From Neurospora tetraspora (taxonomy: Eukaryota; Ascomycota; Sordariomycetes; Sordariales; Sordariaceae): a DNA stretch of 64,000 nt. The DNA lies in NCBI RefSeq assembly GCF_033439725.1, contig NW_026944384.1, positions 4,960,001 to 5,024,000 of the forward strand. The letters are read 5' to 3'. Numbering within the stretch: the stretch's first letter is position 1; every line of letters begins with the position of its first letter. A program made the translations under genes and the position numbers. This document shows, one piece after another, positions 10,934-24,285 of this stretch. The notes below the pieces were generated by a model. It was not told where the DNA came from, searched no databases, and worked only from the letters and a program-made list of their open reading frames with translations.

Positions 10934-13900
10934 GTCTAATGTTGGTCTGGTTTGTTGTTGATAGGTTGTGGTGACGGACACTTTTGGTCTGGATGATGAT
11001 AGGTTGTTGTTATTGTTGTTGAGTCCAAGGTGTTGTAGTGTTGAACACCAGAAAGGGCTGGGCTTTCACATCGAATTCGGTCGTTGTTTATAAGGAGACG
11101 AAGAAGAAGAAAGCAGGATGGGTGGGCTTGAAGTCGAGGCGGACCCGAGTATAAGAAGAAAAGCAGCCTTCTTAGGCTGAAATGTGCGATTCCGCTTAGC
11201 TACGGGGAGGTGTCTTACAGTGTCATTCAGCGGCACTTTCGGTTGCCACTTGTCAGTCGATGGTTGAGTCGGCCAGGGGGAGCAGGGGAGGCTAAGCATA
11301 CCCGCCCGTTACCCGTTGTTGCCTCCGGGGCCGAGAGTGGAAGACCACCCTAACCAGCCCTTTGACACACCCAAACAAACCCAGTGATGTGTGACTGTGC
11401 CTGTAATATTCCTGCCTAGATCAGGCCGGTACAGTTGGCCAGGCCTACCAACAAGCTCCTGTTACATGAGGCATGTCAATGTGCATGTAACGACCAAACA
11501 ATTTGTCTGGATAATAAAACGAGTTGGTGAGGTGCTTCGCTGGACTCGACCGCCGTACACGTCTGCAGACCATGGATGGCACAGCACCATGGATCATGGT
11601 ACCAAGTACGTAGCGGCCGCAGGTCTTGGTCCTGTCCCCCGTCCCCATCGTCCCCATCTTGCCGATGCCCCGGCCTCCCACCTCTCCCACCTCTCCCCTC
11701 CCCCCTGGTCCCTGTCCCCCATGCTGCCATGATCATTGATGGCACCCCCCAAGATTCGGGAAACTTGGGCACTGAATGGAACACCAAAAAAAAGGTGTTG
11801 CGGTTTCCGTCGACGTGCTGACCGGTGCCCGCCGGGCCATTCAGAGCTTCACTGGCGAGAGCGGAGTTCTCGGACATGCCAAGCCCAACGCTCTCCACGG
11901 CACCTCAGCGACATTTTTCGCAATGCCCTCGGGCTACACCCTACTCGCTGGTCCTTTTGTACCGCCGTCGCAGTAGGGTACCTCTGGCTCCTCTGGTGAC
12001 CCCAAACACCGCCAAAACGAAACATCGGGTGGGGTACACTCAGCGCCGACAGCCACTCAAGACTTGACACTTTACAGACTTCCAGCCTGCAACATGCAAG
12101 GTGGTTGCATCTTCTCACTTGACTCTTTTCGAACTCGCAACTTCACTGGGCATTGGCTGCGCACTGGGGAAACACTAGGGAGCACTGGGGACCCGAAAAG
12201 AAGGCCTAGACTACCCACTTCAGGAAACGCCGGTGGTCTCGCTAGTCGTGTTAGTCGATCGAGGCGTCCAGGCCCTCTTCGCCTAACACCGATACGGCCT
12301 TCTCCAGCTTGCCCAGAACCTGCTTGTCTCTTTTTTTATACTCATGTTTTAAATCCGTCACTCGTGTATCTGACCAAGGCGAACAGGGCTTAAACAGAGG
12401 CTGAGAACTGATCAACTTGAACAATATCGGTGCTAGCTGAGAGAGGGGAAAATAGACAGCATGTAACAAGTCGCCCGAAAAGAGGGGATAGAAAAACAAC
12501 AAAAGAACGGCAAGCCAGTGTGCCCTTGTTGGCATATCTCTCATCGCGATCAAACGTCGGTCGCTGCTAATCATCCCCTCATCCGTCGTTTCTTGTCCAG
12601 CTGTTAGTATCAGTCCACCACGATGTACATGCCTCCATCTCGAGAAACTGTAACCGAGACGCAAGCCAACCACCGTTGCGGACGATCGATACTTTGTCAC
12701 TGTATCGTCGCGAGCGTCCCTGGTTTTACCGATCTCGAATTTCCTCGTGCCGACGAGATGTTTCGGGGTAGTCCCCCCTTTCCGCTCCGTTCCATTTGGG
12801 TTGAAGGCAGTGGTCCCCTTCCTGTAGGAACGAGTGCTGCATACAGCTGCTTCCTTTCTTCCAAGCCAAGCAATGCGCGAATCCCCTTTCTTGGGTTCCG
12901 GATAAGCTTACCATCGAACGATGAAGGGTGGGAGTTGGGTGTTGTCGGTTGCGGGTTATGGTCACTTTGATGTGCCTTTTTTGTGATCGATATCACTCAC
13001 CGGCAATTTCTCTATCGGCCCAAAGCTCTGTCTTCCCCATTATCCATATGCATTCCTCTTGACCGGTAGCCACATCACAATCTTTCGCTATCCCATTCCA
13101 CCACACGTTTCACGGCGGGAAACCCGATAGACATCAATCTTGGGATACACAGCACCTTCAGTCGATATATCGAGTAACACTTGACACTCCCGGTGAAGGA
13201 TGAAGACGGATCCAGACCAGAGGGCCACTCAATTCTCGGCGGGGCCAAGGTATACCAACCTAAATTTTGTGAGCTAGACAACATGAAAGTGTCATGTACC
13301 ACGGTCGGTTCCCAATGGAAGCATCATCACTTGCAGAGTCCTTTTCTAAACCACACAGTATTGCTTCTGATTTTGTGCTATGCCATGTAAGGAGTACAGA
13401 TGATAGCTGCATCCTCTCATGCCTTCCACACGTGTGAGAGGACATGTCGTGCGCGCAGCAGCCCGCCCGCCAAATATTCAGCTTCATATGAATGTACCTG
13501 CTGGCTATACATACTGTGGTAGGCAACACATGAAGCAACTAGTCTCTAGTCAGACCCCGGATTCTGTCTCCGGCTCCATTCAACTGCCAAGTCCACGCAG
13601 TGCGGACGGTTGTGAGAAGAGAGTCACATCCAAGACAGTCTTCCCAAAAAGGGAGAGGGACAGTCCCATAGAAAAACCCACCACTCATAATTGGACCAGT
13701 GAGAACGACTGCGTATTTTATCAACACTGCCGGCTGGTAGGGCATCAAATGGGCGCACTGGGCAGCCATATCTCATTCACCCACTTTGAACAACCGTTGG
13801 CTGGTTCACAAAGCTTCGTCGCTTTTTGCTCCGCCGGTTCCTAGGCAGTCGCTGCAAGTAAGCCCTGTCATGTTTCGAACCGACGTCGAAAAGTTATCCG

Positions 13901-16900
13901 ATGTTATGAGATCCATTGCAGTCAACTACGTTCGCTTCTTCTTCTTCTCTTTGGAACTACTGCGCCCTCGCCTTGCCTCGCCTGCGTTGCCTACGCTGCT
14001 AGCTACTATTGCTACTGCAAAAACTTATTTTGGTTCCACGCAAAGTTCTTGTTTAGCTTTGTTTTTGATATGATCGCCGCCGCCGGAGGCAGACAAGCTC
14101 GCGAGCTTGCTTTAGCTTCCCCGCCCTCCATTTTTGTATTCCGTTGCATTGCGTCTTGCTGTCATGAGCCACGGCGCGGATGATCCCAGAACGGATAGAA
14201 ACATGAGCGAAGCACAAGAAGACGCGAAGATCTACAAGATAGGATGACACTCCCGAGTCTCCGTCTCCATGTTCGTCAGTTTAGGCTCGGTCGAGGAACA
14301 CCTAAACGTCCAAGTGGACCGATGCACGATCTCTCGACACTTACACAGACAGTGACCTGCTCTTCCCACATGCTTTTCAGCCAAAACCAAGTCACTTTGC
14401 TGCTATTACACAGTTTTTGAACTTTCTTCTACACACCTTCCACCCCTCTCCCAAGCATCTCAAACCGAGAAAACGTTTCCGTCCTCTTCACCAAAGCCTG
14501 TTTTTGCGTGATTTTATCCTCAGCTTCGTTGCTTCTCATTGGTGTGCGTTTCTTACCTTCTCTTCCCCGGGTCGCAGTTCCTGGTTGACCTCTCTTGGGC
14601 TCACCTGTGACATACTTTGCGGTCTTCACTCCGAAGCCCCTCTTCAATTTTTCATTCGCCAGAAATTCGCAATGGTATCAACATGGACCTTTTTTTTTCA
14701 AACTATCGACCGTACGGCTGGAGCGAAGGCGGCGGCGAAGAGGCGACGGCACCATCCTTTCTCTTCTATTGAATCCTATTCCCACGTCGATATGAATTTT
14801 TGCTTACTAACTTTCCATATATAACGATGCCTTCGTCATTCAAGACATACTGTACGCCGTGCGACTCAGGTCAGCCACCACGCCTTGCTGGCAAGCGATT
14901 CTCAAGACATCAGAAAGAAAAAGACAAAAAGAGGCTTAGGATAAACATCCCATCCTTCTTGTACGCCGGTACCTACATCTACAACTACCGAGCTACCCAC
15001 CGAGCCACCGCAAGAGCATCATGGTACCTACACTAGGCCCAGGGACCAGGGGTAACCCCAGGGCATTTACAGTCTAAGAAAAGATCTCCTGATAATCACA
15101 AAACGAAAAAAACATGACAAGAGAAAGGCTTCTTTCCCCGGAAGGAAATGATGACAGAGGTGGCTCCATCACTCGATTCCCGCGGCACGGCCTGGGCGTC
15201 CATCATTACGGCACGTACCTGCCAAGTCTTTACTTCCCCGTACATCCCGACCTTGCCGACCCGACTACCTACTTACCTACTGACTCTTTCTTCACCTCCA
15301 CTTCACCTCACGTATTTGACCGTGTACACTACAGTCGTGCAACAGCCGGCCGTGGCGAGAGGCAAATCCTGTGACTGTGTGGGCTGTATACCATATCGAT
15401 CTCTTCCTTCTTCTTCTTCTTCTTCGAAGAGAGAAAAAAAACAGATGTCTCCTAGTGGTTGGTTGGGCTGAATGGTTGGAACTGATCATCAGGCACTCTC
15501 CTGCACAGTATTCTTCCACCCTGCTTCTGCTTGCTTCGCTTCCGCTCAGGAACACCACCACTCATTCTCGTGATCTCGAAGAAGAAAGCATCCGATAAAA
15601 AGAACCTCCTCTCCTTTGGGCCAGCCGATCATCAGAACGGGTCTCTTTGCGTGTACATACATACTGCGTAGTACATACACGCTTCACATCAGTGTCAAGA
15701 AAGTAAAAAAGGACACTGACAGAACTGCACACTCCCGTCCGTTATTGCATGTTACAGCTGCACAGGAACTGTATGTTGGGTTGGCAGAAAGGTTCTTTTT
15801 TGTGTAACCGACAATCGACGCGGGCAACATGCCAACGTAGGCAGGTACTGCCCGATGAGAAGGGATTTACGGCAACCACAATGAAGGGATCCAACCTCGA
15901 GATCCATTCAGTCCAGGCAGGCCATCCAAGTAGTGTAGTGTAAGCAACCAGCAACGGGAGGACTTTACCGGCATAGTGATCGACATCCAAAAAGACAGGA
16001 CAGATATTGTCAGAATTACACAATCCTGCGTCCGGCTACCATGGTACCTATTCTTCCCATTGGGAAGAGTAATCATTAATCCCGCTCAGATATTATCATT
16101 ATCTTTGCTATGTACATACGTATTTCCCCTTTCTTATTTCCCCTTCCGGACCTTCCTCCGTTTCCCGTTTCTGCCGGTCCAGGTCAGACGGGACGTTGTT
16201 TGGATCAAGACAAATAGTGTAGATTGGAACGTGGTTCTTTTTTGGGTTTTACCCCGTCCATCCCGTCATCAACGGGGGTACTTCCAAGGTTCAAAGCATT
16301 CAGCCCGATTGCTGATCCGTTCTAGAACAGTACAGTAGTGTAGAACAACTATTTCCCCCGCAACGTCTCAAACACTGTACACTGTATGAACACTAGCATT
16401 TGCTTGGTTCAGGTTCGCTTTCCCGCGAAACGACAATCGATCGAAACGATCGAAGGAGATGAATGATGTCAATTTAGCGGTGTTGAATAATTTTTCAAAC
16501 CAGGAACCAGGGGCCGTTGCATGGCACGCGAACAACAACACGTTTCCGGTTTTTCTTTTTTTTTTTCTTGCCTTCCTTTTTTGATTTGATTCTATCTGGC
16601 CAATCGGTCATCATATCACAGATTTGTTGTTCGACGGACGGTACCCGCTCCGTTAGTTAGTTGTGCGTGGTAGACAGGGATGGTAAACAAGGACAACAAC
16701 TAACAAGTAGTCGTGGTAGTCTCGGAATGAGACAGCGGGACGTTGACGACGTTGCCAAGATTTGTTGATGTGTTTGAGGCGATCGACAGAACACACGTGT
16801 AAAAGCGAATGTGAAAGGAAGGAACTATTGATTTTAATGACAGTTTTATCAAGGGTAAAGAAAAAGAGAGAAACAAAAAAAGAATAATCCATACCTTATA

Positions 16901-18438
16901 GTGATGAATTACCTTGGAGTTGCCTGATTGACTCTCAGCCTTCAAAGACATAGTATGCTCAACAACTTTCAAAGATTTAGCAAAAGGTGCCAAAACTACC
17001 TCTACGGAAAGGTATCCTTCTTCCAACAACTCCAAACACCTTCCCCTTTCTCCCTTTAATCCGGCCCCCATGACTTCATCGACTCTACCCCGTGTAACCC
17101 GCAACCCCTAACGTTGATATGCACCGATCAGCCTATCCTTTGCTTGTTCTCTCCCACGGGGGCGGCGCCTGACTTGAAGGACCTCAATTTCTCCCACATT
17201 CGTTTCTTTTTTTTTCTTTTTTTTTGCTGATGTCTTCACCGGTGACATCCATGAGGATTTCAAGAAGCAGGAACATTTCTGAATTGAGGGTACCTATGTA
17301 TGTAGGGGCCGTCAAGATAAGTGCGAAGAACAAATAACAGGCGTGTACATGCGTTGTGTAGTACGGGATGGAACGAGGGATTGTGGAATGGAATCTTGCA
17401 ATTTGTCTTGCTCGTGATTTCTCTTCTTCATCCATGAAATTGATAGTATGCAGTTAAAATATGGGTTTAACAGTGACCAGTTGGAAACGAAGATGACTTG
17501 TAGTGAAATGATCAGTGAACCGCTTGTCTCTGGTAAAGGGTTAGGGCTATACCTGCTTTTCTGACTCCCTGAATGGCTTCAAATGTTATAATATCATATC
17601 CTGTCCTCCATCCCCGGCTACCTTCCATTCCATGTTAGTATGTACGGCACATCAGCGCTGCCTTCCCATATAAGACCAGAACGCCACAGTAATGGAAAGA
17701 GATATAATTACACCGGTAACAAGTGAGTTGAGTCTCAAGGTTTTGGAACATCCACTGCAACAGGCCGACTTGAGCTTTTATCACCTTCTTTTCACTTTCT
17801 TTTCTTCAGTTGACATATTCACTCCACAGCATTGCTTTCCTTTCACACTTCAGGAACAGAGACTCACTATCAGGTCACAAAGGCAATGAAAAACTCAGCA
17901 CTACGTACCGAATCATACACCCAGTAGCTGAAGACTCGCCACTTGTTTCAATGCGCGAGTAAATGAAATCAGTCACGGCTAAGTACTGATGATTAGGCAT
18001 GTATTGCATAATAGCTACATACTACTTGGGATCGCATACCGGCCTAAGACCAGTTTGCGTGATATCTTTTGCTCCGTCCTCACTCCTTGTCGCTCTGAGA
18101 TTCATTGTTTATTAAGTCCCACCTGCTACCCCCTCCACGTTCGAACCTGACAAGTTGTGGCGGTTGTGGTGTGGTATTTGCAGGATCGAATTGGACAGCC
18201 ATCCTCACCGAGAAAGCGGGATGGGTTACGTATGGTTATACAAAGAGGTAGTGATGGAGGGCAATAGTTTCCCCAAAATGCAGCTGCCGCCCGAATAATC
18301 TCTCAACATCCCACAACCAAACTCCTCTTTGCGCCATTCCCTCCGTGGGGTTATTACTTCTAGTGGTCGACGCTGCGGTTACGTCAGCCTCGGGTTTCTT
18401 CGATTCGTTGATGAGTGGCTTTTTGAAAGAGGGATAAC
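10934..18438. other. 7.5 kb stretch without a supported gene
   Basis: No protein family is recognisable on either strand and no open frame exceeds about 150 codons convincingly. Two pyrimidine-rich blocks look like fungal transcript leaders: 14400-14700 (plus strand) and about 16900-16600 (minus strand). They could belong to non-coding transcripts or genes of very short exons. A minus-strand open stretch ending at 12251 has a Lys/Glu-rich protein-like end after a good acceptor, but I could not build a gene on it. Base composition is not AT-rich, so this is not a RIP-degraded repeat. Confidence 0.5.
15408..15425. repeat. (TTC)6 microsatellite
   Basis: Six uninterrupted TTC units, extended on the left by CTTCC. 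It lies in the gene-poor stretch. Confidence 0.9.
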
Positions 18439-20664
18439 TTACTCTTCCCATATCCGACCCTGCACGGCTTTGAGCTCTTCTTCCGTCATTCTGTGGCCTG
18501 TGGTAAAGTATCCTACATAAACGAATCCTCGTCAGTCACCCTGCCTTCATTCCCAGGAAACACGGGGAGAGTAGGTAGGACAAAAACATACCGGCATTGA
18601 TCTTGGCATCGATCTCTACTCTCGAATCGGCTGGAATCCAGCTTTCGGGGAGCTCAACACGCTCAAGAATAGGGATTCTATGTGGCAAGTTAGCACCCAT
18701 CAGGCGAAAGATCGTCGGCCCAAAACAGGTGCAGGTTATGCAGCAAGACCCGAGCATAACGGTACACCACATAGTAGAACAGGAAATGTGAACTTACCCT
18801 TGGCCGACGATGGCGTCGTGTTTCATGCTAGAAAACAACCATGAGTTAGATCGAGGATCGGTGATACCTGCCACAAGGCAAGGAGAGCGGGGGGCGTGGT
18901 GTTACTCACTTGCTCATGCTAAGCATTCGGTCAATCTTGGTAATACCCAGCCAATGAAGGATATCGGGCATCAAGGCTTGGAATCGCATATCCTTCACAC
19001 CGGCAATATTTTCGGTGCGCTTGAAATAGTCCGATGCAAGATCTGCCCCGCGCTTTCTCGCGTTGTACACAACTGTAGAAGGTTCTCGGTTAGTCTCTCA
19101 CCCACGAATTCCGCCGTATAGGACGGAGTAAGCATCATCTGGGAACTCAACATACGGTACTAGGAGGATCGGTCAGCATCTATCTAGTCTTCAAGAGCGG
19201 GATTTTGGAACACTTACCTTTGTGACTTCGCCCAAGGCACGACCTTCCTTACGGAAATAGATTACCACGCCGCTACCGCCGTTCTGAGCCTCCTTTACGG
19301 CCTCCTCAATACCGAAGATGAGGTAAGGTCTGCAAGTGCAGATATCGGAACAGAAAACATCACTGCCGTTACACTACAGAGAAGTGGCTGTGTCAGCAGT
19401 AAAATAGTTTTTCAAGAGACATGACATCATATGAATATGAGAACCTACCTCGTCGTGTATCCTCAACGCAAGTTTCTTCGAAGGGTCTGACATTTTCGCA
19501 GGATCGCCGAAGCAGTACACGGTCAAACCACCTAGAAAGAGACAGTTAGGAGCCTGAAACACCACACCATGAAGGGATACACAGCTGATAGTTCTTACCA
19601 ATAGGGGGCAGGAAGACCTTGATGTCTGAGCGCGTAATCAGCTGGAAATGGCATCAGCATCGTATATCGGTCAGATGGTAAGAGTTTCTGGTTCAGCGGC
19701 GATAATTACCTCCGGATACATGCCACCAGTATGCTCGAAGAGGGATCTGCGCAAGGTGCCCTCATCGATACCGAAGCGTTCGGCGACTCCGGGGAGGTAC
19801 CAAACAGGCTCGACGGCGAACTTGGTTACCGCGAGTTCACCCGTGCTGTTCAAGCAGATCTTGCCATCTGGGACCAATCTACCGCTCTTAACACTCTCTT
19901 CAAGCTCGGGTAGCTTCATATGGGCTTTCGTGATGGCAATCGTCGGCCGGAGATCCACTGTCCAAAGCCAGTGTTAGTGTGGGTCACATTCAAATAGGGG
20001 TTGTAAACAATAACATGTCTAAGTACGTACCACCCTCCTTATTCATAAGATCCTTGAAGATCCAAGGGACCTGATGGCCCCAAGGGTCCATGGCTACAAT
20101 CTTTTTGGGGTCTCCCCATTGAGGGAAGGGGCCAATGTTGACGGCGGGCTCGGTGTTGGTGAAGTCAGGCTTGTGGTCTGGATCCAGCTCCTTACTCGCC
20201 AGAGCCAGTGCATAGTAAACCGAGTATGAACCACCGTGGGCACCGATGGCGTTGCGTCTGCGGATGGTCGAAGCAGATCGGATGACAGCTACCGGGCCAC
20301 GCTTGACGGGATCGGCCGCGCCCCATTCCATCGGTAGAGGGTTGATACCGATTTGCTTGGGATAGGTGGTGAGCACGACGCGGTTGGAGAAGTTGGACTT
20401 TGTGACGTCGGCGGGCGGTGATGATGGTGACATGACGCCGGCATCAGCCTGCAACAGCGGCGGTGTCTGGACATAGCCGGAAACGAGCGGGGTGGCGGCT
20501 GGGCTTGGAGCTTCGCCGTTGGGTTTTGAGGAGGTTTCCGTTTCGCGAGTCATCTCCAAGCTGCTCACACGTTGGGATATGGATTCAACCGCCGAGATGA
20601 GCTTCGTCTGGCCTTGGGCGATGGCCAGCAGGGCATCCTGCACACCTTCCAAACCTGTAGCCAT
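18439..20664 (-). CDS. URC1: URC1-type GTP cyclohydrolase II-like protein
   Basis: GTP cyclohydrolase II-like protein of the fungal URC1 group (N-terminal GTP_CH_N-type domain followed by a RibA-like domain), which in Lachancea kluyveri is needed for uracil breakdown by the URC pathway rather than for riboflavin synthesis. Ten exons: 20031-20664, 19710-19957, 19599-19641, 19449-19531, 19218-19373, 19156-19159, 18910-19072, 18798-18827, 18592-18677 and 18439-18512; 506 residues. The RibA-like part shows VIYFRKEGRALGEVTK, related to the Y-R-EGRG-G region of GTP cyclohydrolase II, and a Cys-rich stretch CNGSDVFCSDICTC in the area of the zinc ligands. Exon six is just 4 nt (TACC) yet is required for frame. 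The uracil phosphoribosyltransferase gene is 2.6 kb upstream across ELF1. Confidence 0.92.
19156..19159 (-). other. 4-nt micro-exon of URC1
   Basis: The bases TACC (minus strand) are flanked by a CCTCCTAG acceptor and a GTATGT donor. Introns on both sides (19160-19217 and 19073-19155) have good donors and branch-like motifs (GCTGACC; GACTAACC). Joining the neighbouring exons directly breaks the frame; including these four bases gives EVTKYLVYNARKRG with the frame restored. Confidence 0.85.
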
Positions 20665-22175
20665 TTTAACTACCTTAGGTCTGTTTGTTTAGGTAAGATG
20701 AGGAGGAACGACCAAGTGGAAGTCTAGGTAGAGATGAAGAGACAAAGGGACGGGATAGAGGTAACGTCAATAGCAGACCAAGTCAACAGACTGAAGACGA
20801 TGGGAATCTGGAGCAACCTTGAGAGAGGCTGTCGGGCCACATACTTGTAGACGTCGCCGGAAGAGGACACTCCTCTCGGTCCCCCTCACCATACCGTACC
20901 TCACTTCCCCGAAGCCACCGAAGGCCCCCTCGTGATAAGAGGGATCCTTTGGCTATCGACCACTCGATGGTTTGCAACACGTAACAAGAGTCGGTACGAG
21001 TTGCGTCTCGGGCAATCACCGGGCGCGGAGCGTGTTACTGACCAGCTGATCGATAACAGGGTGTGTGTGGCATGCCCGTAGCGCTCCTCGATCCCTGTAG
21101 GCTGTACCTAGTAATGCTCCCCACAACGGGCGCCGGCGGCGGGGTACCGCAATCGGATCGAGTGCCGTGGCTGCGGATCTCGGAGACGAGCGCGCCCTGT
21201 CCCACTGTTCCCGCCAGTTCCAAGTGGAAGCGGTATGTTTCAATGTGTAAGCAGGAAAGGAAGGACACTTTGGAGGTGAGATGATCCCTCAGGTCCTGTG
21301 CTCATCACAACAGAAACAACACGGGAGGGTAGGTGAGTGTTGACACCGCTTCCATCATCATTGGAAGCTGCTTGCAAGTTGCTCGAGAAATCAAGTAACG
21401 AATTCGATAACGCTGCTGACGACCTATCTCGGACCAGCCCGGCCCCAGTGAGCCCAGGACATCAGCAACGACGACGGGATAGCGGGGTGGTTGTCTTATC
21501 GTACAGGGCACCCCGATTATCTCGACAAGCCCAAACTCTCTGGATGGAAGGTGTTTGGGAAGATGTCAGATGCCAGAATTGTCCAATCACCAGTCCCCGC
21601 TTGATAGTCGATCCTCCCAAAGCCGGGGGAGGTCTTTTGTGGGGCAAGGTGGGGATCGAATTCCGTTGGTGGACCCCAAGCCAAGACCCTCGAGTTGCAA
21701 AGGCTTTCAGCCCTGTTCCTGTGATTGTGTGCACGAGCCATTGCATAGGTCTACGTGAATAAGCTCATCAGCCTATGGGTTTGTGAAACCATGAGCCTAC
21801 GGTCATCACGCGCGGTGTCTGAAGAACTCACCTTGGCGAGACTGGAAGGTGCAAAAACTAGTCGCAAAGTATCAACACCTAAACAACCACCAACTTTTGC
21901 CTGCAAGGAGTCACCCATCACGCACATGCTGAGTAAAGTGTCTCCTATCTATCAACGACCAAACGTGTTCTTCCCCCTTCGATCCCGAATCCGAAGCACG
22001 CACCAGAAGCACCAAGGGTTTTGCGACGCGAATCATCGATATCCCCAGCACTGCCGGCCGCGCACCTGCAGTAGTGACCGCAACCGAACTTTAACACGCC
22101 CGGTGCCATTTCGACAAACTTAAACCAACCCACCACCTACAACACCCAAATAACAACCACCACAACAACTTCACA
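20665..22175. other. divergent promoter region URC1 / ELF1
   Basis: 1.5 kb between two divergently transcribed genes. GATAA cores occur at 20934, 21052 and 21406, and TTATC at 21496, but the density is near what chance gives. No coding signal seen. Confidence 0.5.
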
Positions 22176-23004
22176 ATGGGCAAACGCAAAAAGTCGTCAA
22201 GAAAGCCGCAGGGTCCCAGGAGGGTATGTGCATACCTACCTTTTTCTTTCAGAAGTCCAAGAGATGATCGCGTGCCTTTGTCCGTTGCGCGCGCGCCTTT
22301 GGATACCACCAAAGACGTCATTGCCCGATAAGCTTTTTAGACATACTGTACCCCAAGAACAATCTTCCATACGCAGCACTACTGTACCTCGATCTACGTT
22401 GTACCCTTCTATTCGAACCATACCGATCCGATTACCTATCTGCTTAATTTACTTCGTCCTTGACCTACCGCTAACCTATTCCCCTCCCTAACCAGAACGA
22501 TCCCCTTCCCACCGTCTTCACATGCCTGTTCTGCAACCACGAACGATCCGTCATCGTCAAGCTCGACAAGAAGGCCGGCGTCGGCTACCTCGACTGCAAG
22601 ATCTGCGGCCAAAAGTTCCAGTGCCCCGTCAACTGTAAGACTGGCTCGGCCGACCCTCGGATATACTCAAGAACATGAGAAGGAGGGACGTGCTGACTTT
22701 ACAACTATAACATAGACCTCGATGCTGCGGTAGATGTCTATAGCGCCTGGGTAGACGCTGCAGGTAAGCATATAGTCTTGCCCTTGTCACGCTGGGGCCT
22801 GTTACTGACTTTGAACGAACAGATGCGGTTGCCCAAGAAGCCGAGGCAAGCGCAAAAGCAGCATCCTACTCCAATAGCCGGTCAACGGGCGGGCGGCCAG
22901 CGGCGTCAAGCCGAAGAGCTGCCGATATCGACGAAGATGATGAGGATGACGATAGAGGCTATGGCGGATCCGGCGTCGAGGTTGATGACGATGACTACGA
23001 CTAA
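22176..23004 (+). CDS. ELF1: transcription elongation factor ELF1
   Basis: ELF1/ELOF1 zinc-ribbon protein that associates with elongating RNA polymerase II. Exons 22176-22223, 22496-22634, 22716-22763 and 22823-23004 give 138 residues. It opens MGKRKKSSRKP, the conserved basic tail that binds DNA, then has CLFC (about residues 25-28) and CKIC as the two zinc knuckles, and the conserved PVNYLDAAVDVYSAWVDA helix. The C-terminus is an acidic tail rich in Asp, as in yeast Elf1 and unlike the shorter animal protein. The start is fixed by the strong match of the basic N-terminus to the family. Confidence 0.97.
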
Positions 23005-23312
23005 AAGACATCAACGACCCGACGTCACGTCCACATAGCCGGCTGGCTTTTTTCTCTTTTTAATCTCCAATATCTCACGGGGTCATGGTTGACTGAGCGA
23101 AAGGTTTATAAAGGGTCATTATCATCATCACGATAGGCGAAGCCGAGCCGGATCTCGATGCCAGTTCCCATTTCGATGAACAGCAGCACGAAACTCATTT
23201 TGTTACTTTTCCAGAGTGGGTATTCCATTACTACGCTTGACGCCATTTCCCAAAGTCAATCTTCACTACCAGGAAGTCAGCACAACCAACGATATCTACG
23301 CCCCTTCACACT
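23005..23312. other. convergent 3' spacer ELF1 / UPRT
   Basis: 308 bp between two stop codons facing each other; presumably the two 3' UTRs. Nothing else seen. Confidence 0.6.

Positions 23313-24285
<973 letters not shown>

Noticed and set aside
16900-17104. minus-strand frame starting MRVTRGRVDEVMGAG with a possible donor after about 68 codons
   Set aside because: Protein-like, but no continuing exon fits downstream, where the sequence looks like a pyrimidine-rich leader.
20934-21500. GATAA cores upstream of URC1 as nitrogen-control sites
   Set aside because: Four cores in this span is close to chance for a 5-base motif; no closely spaced pair.
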